From positions 62,001 to 126,000 of the forward strand of contig NZ_SJKA01000014.1 in assembly GCF_004331435.1 (NCBI RefSeq): a stretch of 64,000 nucleotides of DNA. Reading direction: 5' to 3'. The first letter of the stretch is position 1. Every line of letters begins with the position of its first letter. Shown piece after piece: positions 52,802 through 61,395 of this stretch. Under the pieces are notes generated by a model. The model was not told where the DNA came from. It searched no databases and saw only the letters and a list, made by a program, of their open reading frames with translations. Source of the DNA: Kribbella sindirgiensis. GTDB taxonomy: Bacteria; Actinomycetota; Actinomycetes; Propionibacteriales; Kribbellaceae. Position numbers and translations under genes: made by a program.

Positions 52802-54535
52802 CTACGAGTTGTGCCAGGTGTGCCAGAGACGGCCGTAGACGTGGTTCGCGTGGACGAGTTCGTCGTGGGTGCCGAGCTCTACGAGTTCGCCGGCCTCCAT
52901 GACGGCGATTCGGTCGGCGTCATGTGCTGTCTGGAGCCGGTGGGCGATGGCGATGACGGTGCGGCCCTGGAGGACAGCGGCCAGGGACTGCTCGGTACGG
53001 CGTGCCGTCTTCGGATCGAGGAGGGCGGTCGCTTCGTCGAGGATCAGGGTGTGCGGGTCGGCGAGGACGACGCGGGCGAGCGAGAGTTGCTGGGCGCCGG
53101 CATCGTCGAGGTCTTCGCCTAGGTCAGTGTCCAACCCGTCCGGCAGGTCCTCCCACCACGTGGCTCCGACCGCGGCAAGCGCCGCGCGCAGTTCGTCGTC
53201 CGTCGCGTCCGGTTTCGCGATCAGCAGGTTGTCCCGCACAGTGTCGTGGAAGACGTGATGGTCCTGGGTGATCAGTACGACGTGTTCGCGGAGCTGGTCA
53301 GGCGGCAGGTCCGCAACCGGCGTACCGCCGATGGTCACCGACCCGGTGTGCGGGCGGTCGAGACCGGCGAGCAGCCGCGCGAGGGTCGACTTCCCGGCTC
53401 CGGAGGTGCCGACGACGGCCAAGCGTTCGCCAGGCTGCACGACGAGGTCGATTCCCCGAAGTACGTCGCGAGCCCCCGTGTAGCTGTAGTGCGCGTTGTC
53501 CACCCGGATACGGTCGCCGTCAGCGCTCCCGGTGGGCTCGGACTCGGTCGTGGGCACATCCGCCAGCCCTTCGACACGCGCGTACGACGCACCGGCGCCT
53601 TGGAGCTGTTCGATCCAGAGCATCAGGGTGTCGAGGGGCCCGACGAGCTGGCGAAGGTAGACCGTGGCCGTCACCACGACCCCGAGGCTGACCAGATCAT
53701 TGGCGTACAAGGCACCGCCGATCAAAAGAACTCCCACCACCGGGAGCGCCAGCGACACCTCCGCCCACGGAAACAGCACAGTCCGCAACCACAGAGCGCT
53801 CAGCCGCGCGGACCGGGCTCGAGTAACGGCCGCTTCGGTCACCTCGGAACGGCGCCGTTCCAGTCCGAGAAGTTCGACCGTACGGGCGCCTTTGGCCGTG
53901 CTGGCGACGACGTCGGCCATGTCCGCACCGGTTGCGGCAACCGCGAGGTACGCCGGCCGCGCACGTCGTACGTACCAGCGCACCGCCGCGGCGACGCCGA
54001 GCAGAGACACCAGCCCGCACAGCCCGAGCCAGAGGTCCAAGACGAGCACCGCGACGATCAGGAACAGGGCGTGGACCAGCGCCACCAGCACCTCAGGCAC
54101 AGCCGATCGCAGAGTGAACGCCACCACCGACGCATCGGTGCTTCCGCGAGCGATCAGGTCGCCGGCCGGAAGGTGGTCCGCGACCCGTGGAGGCAGCGCC
54201 AGAGTCCGCCGCAAGAACCGCTCCCGAACACGCGCCGCCGTACGCTCCCCGAACCGGTAGCCGATCTTGAGCGCCCACCACGCCAGCACCGTCTGCACGA
54301 CGGTGAACACGAGTGCGCCGAAGGCCAGCCGGTCGACGGTGCTGAGCACGTCCCCGGAGCCCGATTGGATCGTGTCGATGATGCGGCCGAGCAGCCACGG
54401 ACCGATCAGACCAGCCGCGGAGGCAAGGCCGTTGACCAGGACGAGGCCGACCACGGTACGTCGTTCCGCTCGGAGATCACGTCGCGCCGCGGCCCGGACC
54501 TCGGCGGGGCCGGCCACCGGCAACTGACTACTCAC
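52802..54535 (-). CDS. ABC exporter half with intact Walker motifs, degenerate signature
   Basis: 577 residues: a six-TM exporter domain (about 25-310) and an ATPase domain. Walker A GTSGAGKST, Q-loop LITQDHHVF, Walker B LILDEATALLD and H-loop IAHRLQT are intact. The LSGGQ signature is replaced by LDDAG (EDLDDAGAQQLSLARV). This complements its partner. GTG 54535 overlaps the partner's stop by 8 bp, so both are made together as a heterodimer. Substrate unknown. Confidence 0.92.
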   Translation of the reverse strand: MSSQLPVAGPAEVRAAARRDLRAERRTVVGLVLVNGLASAAGLIGPWLLGRIIDTIQSGSGDVLSTVDRLAFGALVFTVVQTVLAWWALKIGYRFGERTAARVRERFLRRTLALPPRVADHLPAGDLIARGSTDASVVAFTLRSAVPEVLVALVHALFLIVAVLVLDLWLGLCGLVSLLGVAAAVRWYVRRARPAYLAVAATGADMADVVASTAKGARTVELLGLERRRSEVTEAAVTRARSARLSALWLRTVLFPWAEVSLALPVVGVLLIGGALYANDLVSLGVVVTATVYLRQLVGPLDTLMLWIEQLQGAGASYARVEGLADVPTTESEPTGSADGDRIRVDNAHYSYTGARDVLRGIDLVVQPGERLAVVGTSGAGKSTLARLLAGLDRPHTGSVTIGGTPVADLPPDQLREHVVLITQDHHVFHDTVRDNLLIAKPDATDDELRAALAAVGATWWEDLPDGLDTDLGEDLDDAGAQQLSLARVVLADPHTLILDEATALLDPKTARRTEQSLAAVLQGRTVIAIAHRLQTAHDADRIAVMEAGELVELGTHDELVHANHVYGRLWHTWHNS

Positions 54536-56282
54536 CGATCGTCCTGGAGACGAGGTCGCGGTAGTACGCATCGCCGCGCAGCAGGTCCGCGTGCGTCCCG
54601 ACCGCCGACGTCTTGCCGTCGACCAGTACGACGACCTCGTCGGCGCGATCGAGCACCAGCGGGGACGACGTCGTGATCACCGTTGTCGTGTCGCGCCGGG
54701 CTGCGCGGATCCGGTCGATCATGGCCGCCTCGGTGTTCGCGTCGACGGCCGACGTCGGTTCGACCGCGAGCAGAACGTCCGGCGCGGCATACACGGCGCG
54801 GGCGAGCCGGATCCGCTGCCGCTGCCCACCCGACAGATCGCTCCCGCCGGCGGCGATCGTCGCGTCCAGACCACCGGGCAGCGCCTCCACGACGTCCTCG
54901 GCCACAGCGACGCGGAGAGCCGCGCGGATCCGGTCGTCGTCAGGCTCGACCCGGCCCGCGACAACGTCCCGAACCGTACCGGCGAACACCTCGGCATCGT
55001 TGTCGGCAACAACCAACCGGCGCCGGAACTCGTCCCGCGCGACACCGCCGATCGGCACACCGGCCCAGCTCACGTTCGCGTCGACGTCGAGCTGACCCAG
55101 CCGCTCGATCACCGTCCTCGTGTCCGCCGGCCGAGCGGCGACCAAGGCGGTCAACACGCCCGGACGAACGATCACGCCCGAGGCAGGGTCGGCCAGGGGG
55201 CCGCAGCCGTCCGGGACGGCCCCGTCGTTGTGCGGGGCAACCGGCAGGTTCAGGAGGTCGATGATGCGTCGCCCGGCCACGCGAGCGCGGGCAATGTCGC
55301 CGCCACCCTCGATGAACGCGGACACCGGGACGACGAGCACGGCGACGTACCCGTAGACGGCGACGACATCGCCGATCGTGATGGATCCGGTGGCAGCCAT
55401 GCGCGCCGACAACCACACGACCGCGGCCAGGAACAGCGCCGGCAGACCCGTCGACAACGCGCCGACCCAGCTGGCCGGTCCGGCGACGCGATAGCCGTGT
55501 CCCACCAGCCCGTGCGACTGCTGCTCGTACCGCTCCGCGACGAACGCCTTCCCACCGAGTCCGTTCAGCACACGAAGCCCCGCCAACACATCGACGAGGC
55601 GGGTCGTCAACCGTCCCTGGTGCACGCGGTACTCGCCGCCAGTGCGTTCGATGCGCTGCAAGAACGGTCCGACCGCGACAGCGAGCAGCGGAACGCCGGC
55701 GAGCACCACCGCGGCCAGCAGCGGGGAAGTGGTGAACAGTACGACGGCAATTGCGGCGTACGCGACGACCGCGCCGACGCCAGGGCCGGCGACGGTCAGC
55801 GCCATTGCGACTGTGTACACGTCGGCGATGCCGACCGTTACGACCTCTCCCGTGCTGACGCGCCCCGGCAACGAGGCGCCCAAGCGGGAGGTGTGTTCGA
55901 CCGCCGCGCGGACTGCGCGGAAGGATGCGTCCATCCGGACCTTGGTCATCGTTCGGTGCCGAGCGATACCCACCAGCGCATTCAGGACGGTGACGACCAG
56001 CAGTACCACTGCCCACCTGATCAGGGCACTGGTGTCGCCTGCCACAAGTCCTTCGTCAACTGCGCGGGACAGCACCCACGGAGGTACTGCGAGGCCCACC
56101 ATCCAGCAGGTGCCGAGCACTCCGCCCCACGCGACGCGCCGCGACTGGGACCGCGCGAGCCAGAAGAGGAAGCGGAACGGTCCGGCCAGATCGTTGGCGG
56201 TTGCCGGGTTCCCCGTCTCGCTGGTCCGGTCCAGCCACTCGCGGACCCGCGCCGTACGTCGCCGGACTCCGTCGCGCGTCAT
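54528..56282 (-). CDS. ABC exporter half with intact signature, degenerate Walker motifs
   Basis: 584 residues: a six-TM domain (about 40-325) and an ATPase domain with a perfect signature LSGGQRQR. Walker A is lost (ALVAARPADTRTV), Walker B reads LLAVEPTSAVD (catalytic Asp replaced by Val) and the H-loop His is Ser (TTSSPL). In the heterodimer its signature faces the partner's intact Walker A, leaving one active and one degenerate site, as in TAP-like and TM287/288-like exporters. The operator-like repeat lies 15 bp upstream. Confidence 0.92.
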   Translation of the reverse strand: MTRDGVRRRTARVREWLDRTSETGNPATANDLAGPFRFLFWLARSQSRRVAWGGVLGTCWMVGLAVPPWVLSRAVDEGLVAGDTSALIRWAVVLLVVTVLNALVGIARHRTMTKVRMDASFRAVRAAVEHTSRLGASLPGRVSTGEVVTVGIADVYTVAMALTVAGPGVGAVVAYAAIAVVLFTTSPLLAAVVLAGVPLLAVAVGPFLQRIERTGGEYRVHQGRLTTRLVDVLAGLRVLNGLGGKAFVAERYEQQSHGLVGHGYRVAGPASWVGALSTGLPALFLAAVVWLSARMAATGSITIGDVVAVYGYVAVLVVPVSAFIEGGGDIARARVAGRRIIDLLNLPVAPHNDGAVPDGCGPLADPASGVIVRPGVLTALVAARPADTRTVIERLGQLDVDANVSWAGVPIGGVARDEFRRRLVVADNDAEVFAGTVRDVVAGRVEPDDDRIRAALRVAVAEDVVEALPGGLDATIAAGGSDLSGGQRQRIRLARAVYAAPDVLLAVEPTSAVDANTEAAMIDRIRAARRDTTTVITTSSPLVLDRADEVVVLVDGKTSAVGTHADLLRGDAYYRDLVSRTIGE

Positions 56283-56297
56283 CCGGTCACCCTATCG

Positions 56298-56323
56298 CCC
56301 CTTGTGATCGTCTTCACAAGGGG
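56298..56323. promoter_or_regulatory. Perfect 10-bp inverted repeat operator
   Basis: CCCCTTGTGA-TCGTCT-TCACAAGGGG lies between the divergent ABC exporter operon and the HIT gene. It is placed to control both; the HIT -10 (TATCCT) begins 7 bp later. The cognate regulator is not evident in the neighbourhood. Confidence 0.72.
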
Positions 56324-56342
56324 GAGTCGCTATCCTCGCACG

Positions 56343-56678
56343 GTGCAATACAGCGGCGACGACTTCTACTGCGACGTGGCGATTCCGGACCCGAGCCGCC
56401 TCGATGTCGTGCACGAGGACGAATTGGTGCTGGCGTTTCACCACACCCGGCCGTACTGGACGCACCACATCGTCGTCGTGCCGAAACAGCACATCGCGTC
56501 GTTCACCACGGTGAGTTCGGCCGACGAGCACGTCGTACGCCGGTTGTTCGCGGTCGTGCAGGCGATCGCGGCAGAGACCGAGCGAACCACCGGGGCGGCC
56601 GCGGTGCTGACCAATCTCGGCGAGTACCAGGACTCCAAGCACCTGCACATTCACGTACACAGCGGCCCCGAGCGCTGA
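56343..56678 (+). CDS. HIT-family nucleotide-binding protein
   Basis: The 111-residue protein has the HIT signature His100-x-His102-x-His104 (HLHIHVH) and THHIVVVPKQHI. It probably hydrolyses nucleotide phosphoramidates or dinucleotides. GTG is 6 nt after TATCCT (56331-56336), so the mRNA is likely leaderless. It may share an operator with the divergent ABC exporter. Confidence 0.92.
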   Translation: MQYSGDDFYCDVAIPDPSRLDVVHEDELVLAFHHTRPYWTHHIVVVPKQHIASFTTVSSADEHVVRRLFAVVQAIAAETERTTGAAAVLTNLGEYQDSKHLHIHVHSGPER

Positions 56679-56683
56679 GCGGT

Positions 56684-57406
56684 TCAGCGGCGGGACGCGA
56701 CGATGTGCAGGAACAGCGGGATCCGGTACCACTTGTTCGCGGGGTCATCGGAGCTGTATTCCCGGAGACGCTCGATCACCAGGCCCGCGTCGGCGAGGGC
56801 GTCGGTGTAGGTCTGCAGCGGCCGGTGAATTCCGTGGTACGTCATCGACAGACCGTCTCGCGTGCGCGTGGTGGTGTAATGCCTGGCTTCGGTGTACGAA
56901 TCCGGAACGACGTACGGCGGATTCGTGCCTTGATCGAAATCGCCCGCGGAATTGAGCGGGTGCACGATCGCGATCACCAATGTCCCGCCGACGGTGAGAA
57001 TGCGCCCGACATCCGCGATCGCCGGTACGACGTCGTCGATGTCGTGCAAACACATGAACGCGACCGCACAGTCGGCGACCGCGTCCGGCAGCGGGAGGTT
57101 CACCGCATCGGCGACAACCGCCGGTACGGGTACCTCGGGGTGTTTCGCTGCCGACCGAATCATGGTCGGCGACCGATCGATCGCGAGGACGCGATGTCCT
57201 CCTGCCCGCAGTTCACGACTGACCCGGCCCTCACCCGCGCCGACGTCCACGGTGAGCCGGCCCGGCGGCGGGATCAACGGGAGGAAGGCGTGCTTGTGGG
57301 TGCTGTAGCTGTCGAGCCCTCGTCTGGTCCACTCGATCCAGGCCCCGGCGTTGGCATCCCAGCCGTCAGCCAAAGGTGAGTTCTCCGGCCGCCCCTCGGA
57401 TCGCAT
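56684..57406 (-). CDS. Class I SAM-dependent methyltransferase
   Basis: 240 residues with motif I VDVGAGEGRVS, post-I AIDRSPTM and motif IV-like ADCAVAFMCLHDI, then GTLVIAIVHPLN. It methylates an unknown small molecule. It is convergent with the HIT gene (5-bp gap). A 9-bp palindromic element and a MITE-like repeat lie just upstream of its start. Confidence 0.87.
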   Translation of the reverse strand: MRSEGRPENSPLADGWDANAGAWIEWTRRGLDSYSTHKHAFLPLIPPPGRLTVDVGAGEGRVSRELRAGGHRVLAIDRSPTMIRSAAKHPEVPVPAVVADAVNLPLPDAVADCAVAFMCLHDIDDVVPAIADVGRILTVGGTLVIAIVHPLNSAGDFDQGTNPPYVVPDSYTEARHYTTTRTRDGLSMTYHGIHRPLQTYTDALADAGLVIERLREYSSDDPANKWYRIPLFLHIVASRR

Positions 57407-57421
57407 TGCGGCAGCCTAGTG

Positions 57422-57440
57422 TCCTGAGTCGGACTCAGGA
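57422..57440. promoter_or_regulatory. Palindromic element upstream of the methyltransferase
   Basis: TCCTGAGTC-G-GACTCAGGA is a perfect 9-bp inverted repeat 15 bp upstream of the minus-strand methyltransferase start. It could be an operator or part of the nested left end of the adjacent MITE-like element. Confidence 0.45.
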
Positions 57441-57442
57441 AA

Positions 57443-57735
57443 CTAGTATCCCGCACCGCAAGTTCGCGTCATCAGTCAATCCCGATGCACTCGCGGCTCG
57501 ACCGGCGCGGCCCGCAGTCCCCGACCGGCACGTTCGGTCCGCAGACCTCCCCAAAGCCCCGTCGCGTCGCGGCGCGGCGCTTCTTTGTGCACGGCTCGAC
57601 CACGGAATCGGCCGGGATTTGGTTGGTGGGTGCACAAAGATGCCGTCGGCGCTGCTGGGGAATGTGCTGCGGGCCCGCCGTGATGACGTCTTCGGGCCTG
57701 GACTTATGTCGCGAACTTCGGGCGCAGGACACTAG
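57443..57735. mobile_element. MITE-like element, 293 bp, no transposase
   Basis: The two ends are imperfect inverted repeats (about 28 of the first 35 bases match) beginning CTAGTATCCCGC at the left and, read inward, CTAGTGTCCTGCGCC at the right; both share AAGTTCGCG. CTAG at each end fits a TA-containing target site. Inside, TCTTTGTGCAC (57582-57592) and its complement (57630-57640) form an 11-bp inverted repeat. A second outer CTAGTGTCCTG at 57416-57426 matches the right end exactly, suggesting a nested or shifted left end. No coding frame is apparent. Confidence 0.6.
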
Positions 57736-57785
57736 CTGCCCAAATCGTGATGCGTGGGCGAGCTGTTCCGAATACGGTCAGCGTT

Positions 57786-58559
57786 GTGTCCGAGTCGCGA
57801 GTGTCCGAGGTCGTCAGGCAGAACAGCGAGTACTGGGAGCGGCTGGCGCCACACCGTCACGGTGAACCGGTCGAGTTCTTCTCGAGCGGTGGCAGTGCGC
57901 TGACGGACGACGAGCTTGCGGCCATCGGTGATGTCCGCGGCCGCCGCGTACTGCAGCTGGCGTGTTCGGTTGGTGATGAGGCGTTGACGTTCGCACGGCT
58001 CGGCGCAGAGGTCACCGCCGTCGATATCGCGCCGTCGCATCTGGCCACCGGCCGAGCGAAGGCTGAGGCGCTGGGGGTCGATGTCACGTTCGTCCTGCAG
58101 GACATGATGACGCTGGATGCGGAGCTCACCGGATTCGACGTCATCTACATTTCGTGGGGCGGCCTGTGCTGGGTTCCCGACCTCACCGATTGGACGCGCA
58201 CGGTCGCCTCTCGCCTCAACGCCGGCGGTGTCCTGGTGATCAGCGAGCATCATCCGCTGTGGGAGATTCTGACGGTCCGCGGAGACAATGCGTTGTCCGT
58301 CAGCGGCGACTATTTCGGCACCGACCGCGTCGGGTACGACGACCCGCTGAAAGCCCCGGAAATCACCCGAACAATAGGTGCGCCGGATGTTCCGCACCGC
58401 AGTTTCGTCTGGGGCATCGGCAGCGTCGTCACCGCGGTCGTCACCACCGGGCTGACCGTACGCGCTCTGCAAGAATTTCCGATCGAGGAGATGTACCCGG
58501 GCCTGGGGGAGCAGGCCATGAGCATCCCCGCCACCTACCTCCTCACAGCGGGCCGCTGA
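57786..58559 (+). CDS. Class I SAM-dependent methyltransferase
   Basis: 257 residues with motif I VLQLACSVGDEALTFARLGAEVTAVD and motif IV FDVIYISWGGLCWVPDL. The LACS in motif I replaces the common LGCG, as in a subgroup of ubiE-like enzymes. GTG is 7 nt after TACGGT (57773-57778), consistent with a leaderless transcript. Substrate unknown. Confidence 0.85.
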   Translation: MSESRVSEVVRQNSEYWERLAPHRHGEPVEFFSSGGSALTDDELAAIGDVRGRRVLQLACSVGDEALTFARLGAEVTAVDIAPSHLATGRAKAEALGVDVTFVLQDMMTLDAELTGFDVIYISWGGLCWVPDLTDWTRTVASRLNAGGVLVISEHHPLWEILTVRGDNALSVSGDYFGTDRVGYDDPLKAPEITRTIGAPDVPHRSFVWGIGSVVTAVVTTGLTVRALQEFPIEEMYPGLGEQAMSIPATYLLTAGR

Positions 58560-58562
58560 GCC

Positions 58563-58764
58563 GTGCATGACCTCCGAGGAGGCCGGCAGACGAGCGGTCC
58601 CGAGCGCCGCGGCTCCCACCTACTCCGCCCGGTCGGCCCGTGGACGCCCGCCGTACACGAGTACTTGCAGCACCTCGAATGGCTTTCACGGAGCACCCCG
58701 CGTGGTCGGCGTCGAGGGTGATTACCCCGGCTCTGTACCGAGTGTTGTAGCAGAGGCCGTGTAG
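58563..58764 (+). pseudogene. Truncated, frameshifted phosphotransferase (APH) relic
   Basis: From GTG 58563 the frame reads LRGGRQTSGP then LLRPVGPWTPAVHEYLQHLE, which is the N-terminal region of an APH-family phosphotransferase. The matching sequence then continues in another frame as NGFHGAPRVVGVEGD before ending. The catalytic part is missing and the convergent kinase gene begins at 58722. It is a decayed gene, perhaps cut by the insertion or rearrangement that left the neighbouring kinase pair. Confidence 0.7.
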
Positions 58765-59648
58765 CGGGCGATCACGTCGACGCAGCGTCGGAACTGCGCG
58801 GGTGTGGCCGGGTTTCTCCAGCCGAGTTTTTCCAGTGCCCAGTCGATGGCGTACGCCGCGGTCCAGCCCGCCTCGGCCGATTCGGGATCGGCGATCCGCG
58901 CGTAGCCCCGGCGTACGAGATCCAGCCGGTCCTGCAACACCTCGTCGGCGTCGAGTTCCCATTGCGCGAAGTCGTACGCGGGCGACGTACGTCCGGCGAA
59001 CTCCCAGTCGATGATGCCGGCGACGGTGCCGTTGTGGATCAGAAGGTTCTTCGGGCAGAAGTCGCCATGAACGAGCGTCGTCGGGGGAGCGGCGCGGGTC
59101 GTGATCTCTTCGCGCAGGTAGTCGGCCCCACGTTCGACGACCGCGGCTGCCGCCGGGTTGAGTCTCTCGCTGACGATGCCTGCCACTCGGGTGACTTCGC
59201 GCTCTTCGGGCAGCCGCAGTTCGTGGCGGATGCCGCGCTGGTCGTCCGGGACCACACTGTGCACGCGGGCCAGAATCTCGCCGGCGTCCTGGACTGCCCG
59301 CTCGAGGTCAGCGGCAGACAGATCGCCGGCGAGTTCGTCGAGGGAACGGCCCGGCAGGAACTGCTGGACCGAGAAGGACAACAGTTCGCCGTCGTGGTCC
59401 AGGTGCTCGAGGCCGAGTACCTCTGCGGTCGGCACGCCCACAGCGCGCGCCTCCGTCATCAGGTACGCCTCGTCGATGAACCACGGCACCTCCTGCCGCG
59501 CGATCCGGACGATGACCGCCGCATCACCGGCAAGTTCGACGCGGTACGTCTCGTTCATCCCGCCGCCGGCGAGCGGAACGAGACCCTCGACGTCGCGACC
59601 GCAGACAGACCGCACCACCGAGTCGATGAGCGAGCGAGGCGTCGTCAC
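58722..59648 (-). CDS. Phosphotransferase family protein (APH fold)
   Basis: 308 residues: LAGGGMNETYRVEL nucleotide loop, catalytic loop LVHGDFCPKNLLI and metal-binding GIIDWEFAGRTSPAYDFA. It phosphorylates an unknown small molecule, possibly an aminoglycoside or sugar. GTG overlaps the upstream kinase stop (GTGA), so the two kinases are co-translated. Confidence 0.87.
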   Translation of the reverse strand: MTTPRSLIDSVVRSVCGRDVEGLVPLAGGGMNETYRVELAGDAAVIVRIARQEVPWFIDEAYLMTEARAVGVPTAEVLGLEHLDHDGELLSFSVQQFLPGRSLDELAGDLSAADLERAVQDAGEILARVHSVVPDDQRGIRHELRLPEEREVTRVAGIVSERLNPAAAAVVERGADYLREEITTRAAPPTTLVHGDFCPKNLLIHNGTVAGIIDWEFAGRTSPAYDFAQWELDADEVLQDRLDLVRRGYARIADPESAEAGWTAAYAIDWALEKLGWRNPATPAQFRRCVDVIARYTASATTLGTEPG

Positions 59649-60568
59649 CCCACCAGCCTCACGAGTTCCGGAAGCCGGGCGAACAGCTCGGGGAGGCCGC
59701 GTACGCCGTTGCCTGCCGACTCCTGTGACAGCGCGAGATCGGGGCCGCTGTTCGTCTCGGCGCCCGTGAGGCAGCGCAGGACGTTCCATCTGGTGTGCCC
59801 CAGCCAGCCGCCGATCATGAAGGCGAACCAGCTCGGTCCCGGAGGCGGCAACGCTCCGCCCGCGGCGACGTACCCGTCGAGGACTGCGCGGAAAATGGCA
59901 GGCTCGATGGAGTCGAGGCCTGGTCCTTTCGCGATGCTGAGCGCGGTCGACCCGAGCTCACCGGACAGGTCGAGCATCCCTGAGAGCTCCCAGTCGAGCA
60001 CTACCGGCCGGCCGTCTCGCGCGAGCAGGTTCCACGGCTGGATGTCCTTGTGGGTCAGTACGACGGGGCCCGGTCGTTCGCAGGTGTCGACGAACTGGGC
60101 AATCGCGAGGAACGTCTCGACCTGGGAGGCGAGCTCGTCGGCCCAGGGCTGTCCGGTCGCCACCGCGTGTTCCGCGAGCTCTGGCCAGTCATGTGACGCC
60201 GGTTCCTCGGTCGGCTCGTGCGGCCAGTCGACGTCGAGTGCGTGAATGCGTGCAAGGATCTCGCCGATCTCGAACGCGTAGGCGTTCGATACCGGTGCCT
60301 CGGGCACCTTTTCTCCCTCGGCCCAGCGGTGGACGAGCATGGTGTCGCTCGCGGAGATCGGCTCCGGCATCGGTACGCCGGCAGCGAAGGCCGCCTGCTC
60401 GAACCGGAACACGTCCTCGACGTGGTACGTCGACCGACGGTCGACGACGTTCAGTTCCTTGACCGCGAACGACCCTTGGTCGGTGTCGAGGCGGTACATC
60501 CGGTTGGCGAACCCGCCGTGGACGCGGATCATCGGCCTGACCGGCGTACCGAGCTGCGAAAGGTTCAC
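59645..60568 (-). CDS. Phosphotransferase family protein (APH fold)
   Basis: 307 residues: HGGFANRMYRLDTD near the N-terminus, Lys in FAVKELN, catalytic loop LTHKDIQPWNLL (Lys in place of the common Gly before Asp) and LDWELSGMLDLSGELG. The altered loop suggests a different substrate from the downstream kinase. GTG 60568 lies 7 nt after TAGATT on the minus strand, so I prefer it to the ATG 12 codons upstream. Confidence 0.85.
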   Translation of the reverse strand: MNLSQLGTPVRPMIRVHGGFANRMYRLDTDQGSFAVKELNVVDRRSTYHVEDVFRFEQAAFAAGVPMPEPISASDTMLVHRWAEGEKVPEAPVSNAYAFEIGEILARIHALDVDWPHEPTEEPASHDWPELAEHAVATGQPWADELASQVETFLAIAQFVDTCERPGPVVLTHKDIQPWNLLARDGRPVVLDWELSGMLDLSGELGSTALSIAKGPGLDSIEPAIFRAVLDGYVAAGGALPPPGPSWFAFMIGGWLGHTRWNVLRCLTGAETNSGPDLALSQESAGNGVRGLPELFARLPELVRLVG

Positions 60569-60651
60569 CCCCCGCAATCTAGGCCGCACGAGCCGTCGAC
60601 GCATCGTAATTAGCCGGTCTGGGTGCCGGGGGAGCGGTTAGGGTCTGCTTC

Positions 60652-61395
60652 GTGGCGATGTCAGACGACGCACAGACGAGCCAGGCGTGGCTGGAACTCG
60701 CTCCGGACTACGAGCGGGCGCGGTCCAGGGAGGATTCACTGGATCGCCTTGTCGAGTGGCCCGCGCAGCGAGACGTTCTAGGTGATGTCACCGGACGGTC
60801 GGTGCTGGACCTCGGGTGCGGCAACGGCGGCAAGCTCGCCGAGCTGGCCGAAGCCGGCGCGACCGGGTCCGTAGGAATCGATGTCAGCGGCAACTTCCTC
60901 AGCCCTGCGCCGCCCGGAGTGGAATTCATCCGCGGCGATCTCTCCGGGCTGGATTCGCTGCCGGAACTCGCCGGCCGCACGTTCGACCGGATCCTGTTCC
61001 TGCAGTCTTTCGGCTACGCGAAAGATCCGGTCCGCACTCTGCGGGCTGCGCGCGCGATGCTGGCCGACGACGGATTCATCGTGCTGACGAAAACGCAACC
61101 GATCCGGTACGCCGTTGAACGGGCCGAACAGAATGGGACGTCGTTGGGGGAGGAGTACTTCTCGGCCGAGCCGTTCTCGTACGTTACCGGCTGGAACGAG
61201 AACATCAGCCTCACCAAACGTTCGTACACGATTTCCGACCTGATCAACGTGTTCAGCGCGGCCGGACTGTGGATCGAGACCGCGATCGAGCCGCAACTGT
61301 CCGAGGACGCCCGGCGCCGCTACCCGCACAAGCAGGCGTGGATGAACAAATACCTCGGAATCCTGATCTTCAAGCTCCGGCCGGGTCAACCATGA
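60652..61395 (+). CDS. Class I SAM-dependent methyltransferase
   Basis: 247 residues with motif I VLDLGCGNGGKLAELAE and post-I VGIDVSGNFLS, then DRILFLQSFGYAKDP and DDGFIVLTKTQP. Substrate unknown. GTG is 7 nt after TAGGGT (60639-60644); an ATG two codons later is an alternative. It overlaps the P-loop kinase gene by ATGA. Confidence 0.87.
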   Translation: MAMSDDAQTSQAWLELAPDYERARSREDSLDRLVEWPAQRDVLGDVTGRSVLDLGCGNGGKLAELAEAGATGSVGIDVSGNFLSPAPPGVEFIRGDLSGLDSLPELAGRTFDRILFLQSFGYAKDPVRTLRAARAMLADDGFIVLTKTQPIRYAVERAEQNGTSLGEEYFSAEPFSYVTGWNENISLTKRSYTISDLINVFSAAGLWIETAIEPQLSEDARRRYPHKQAWMNKYLGILIFKLRPGQP

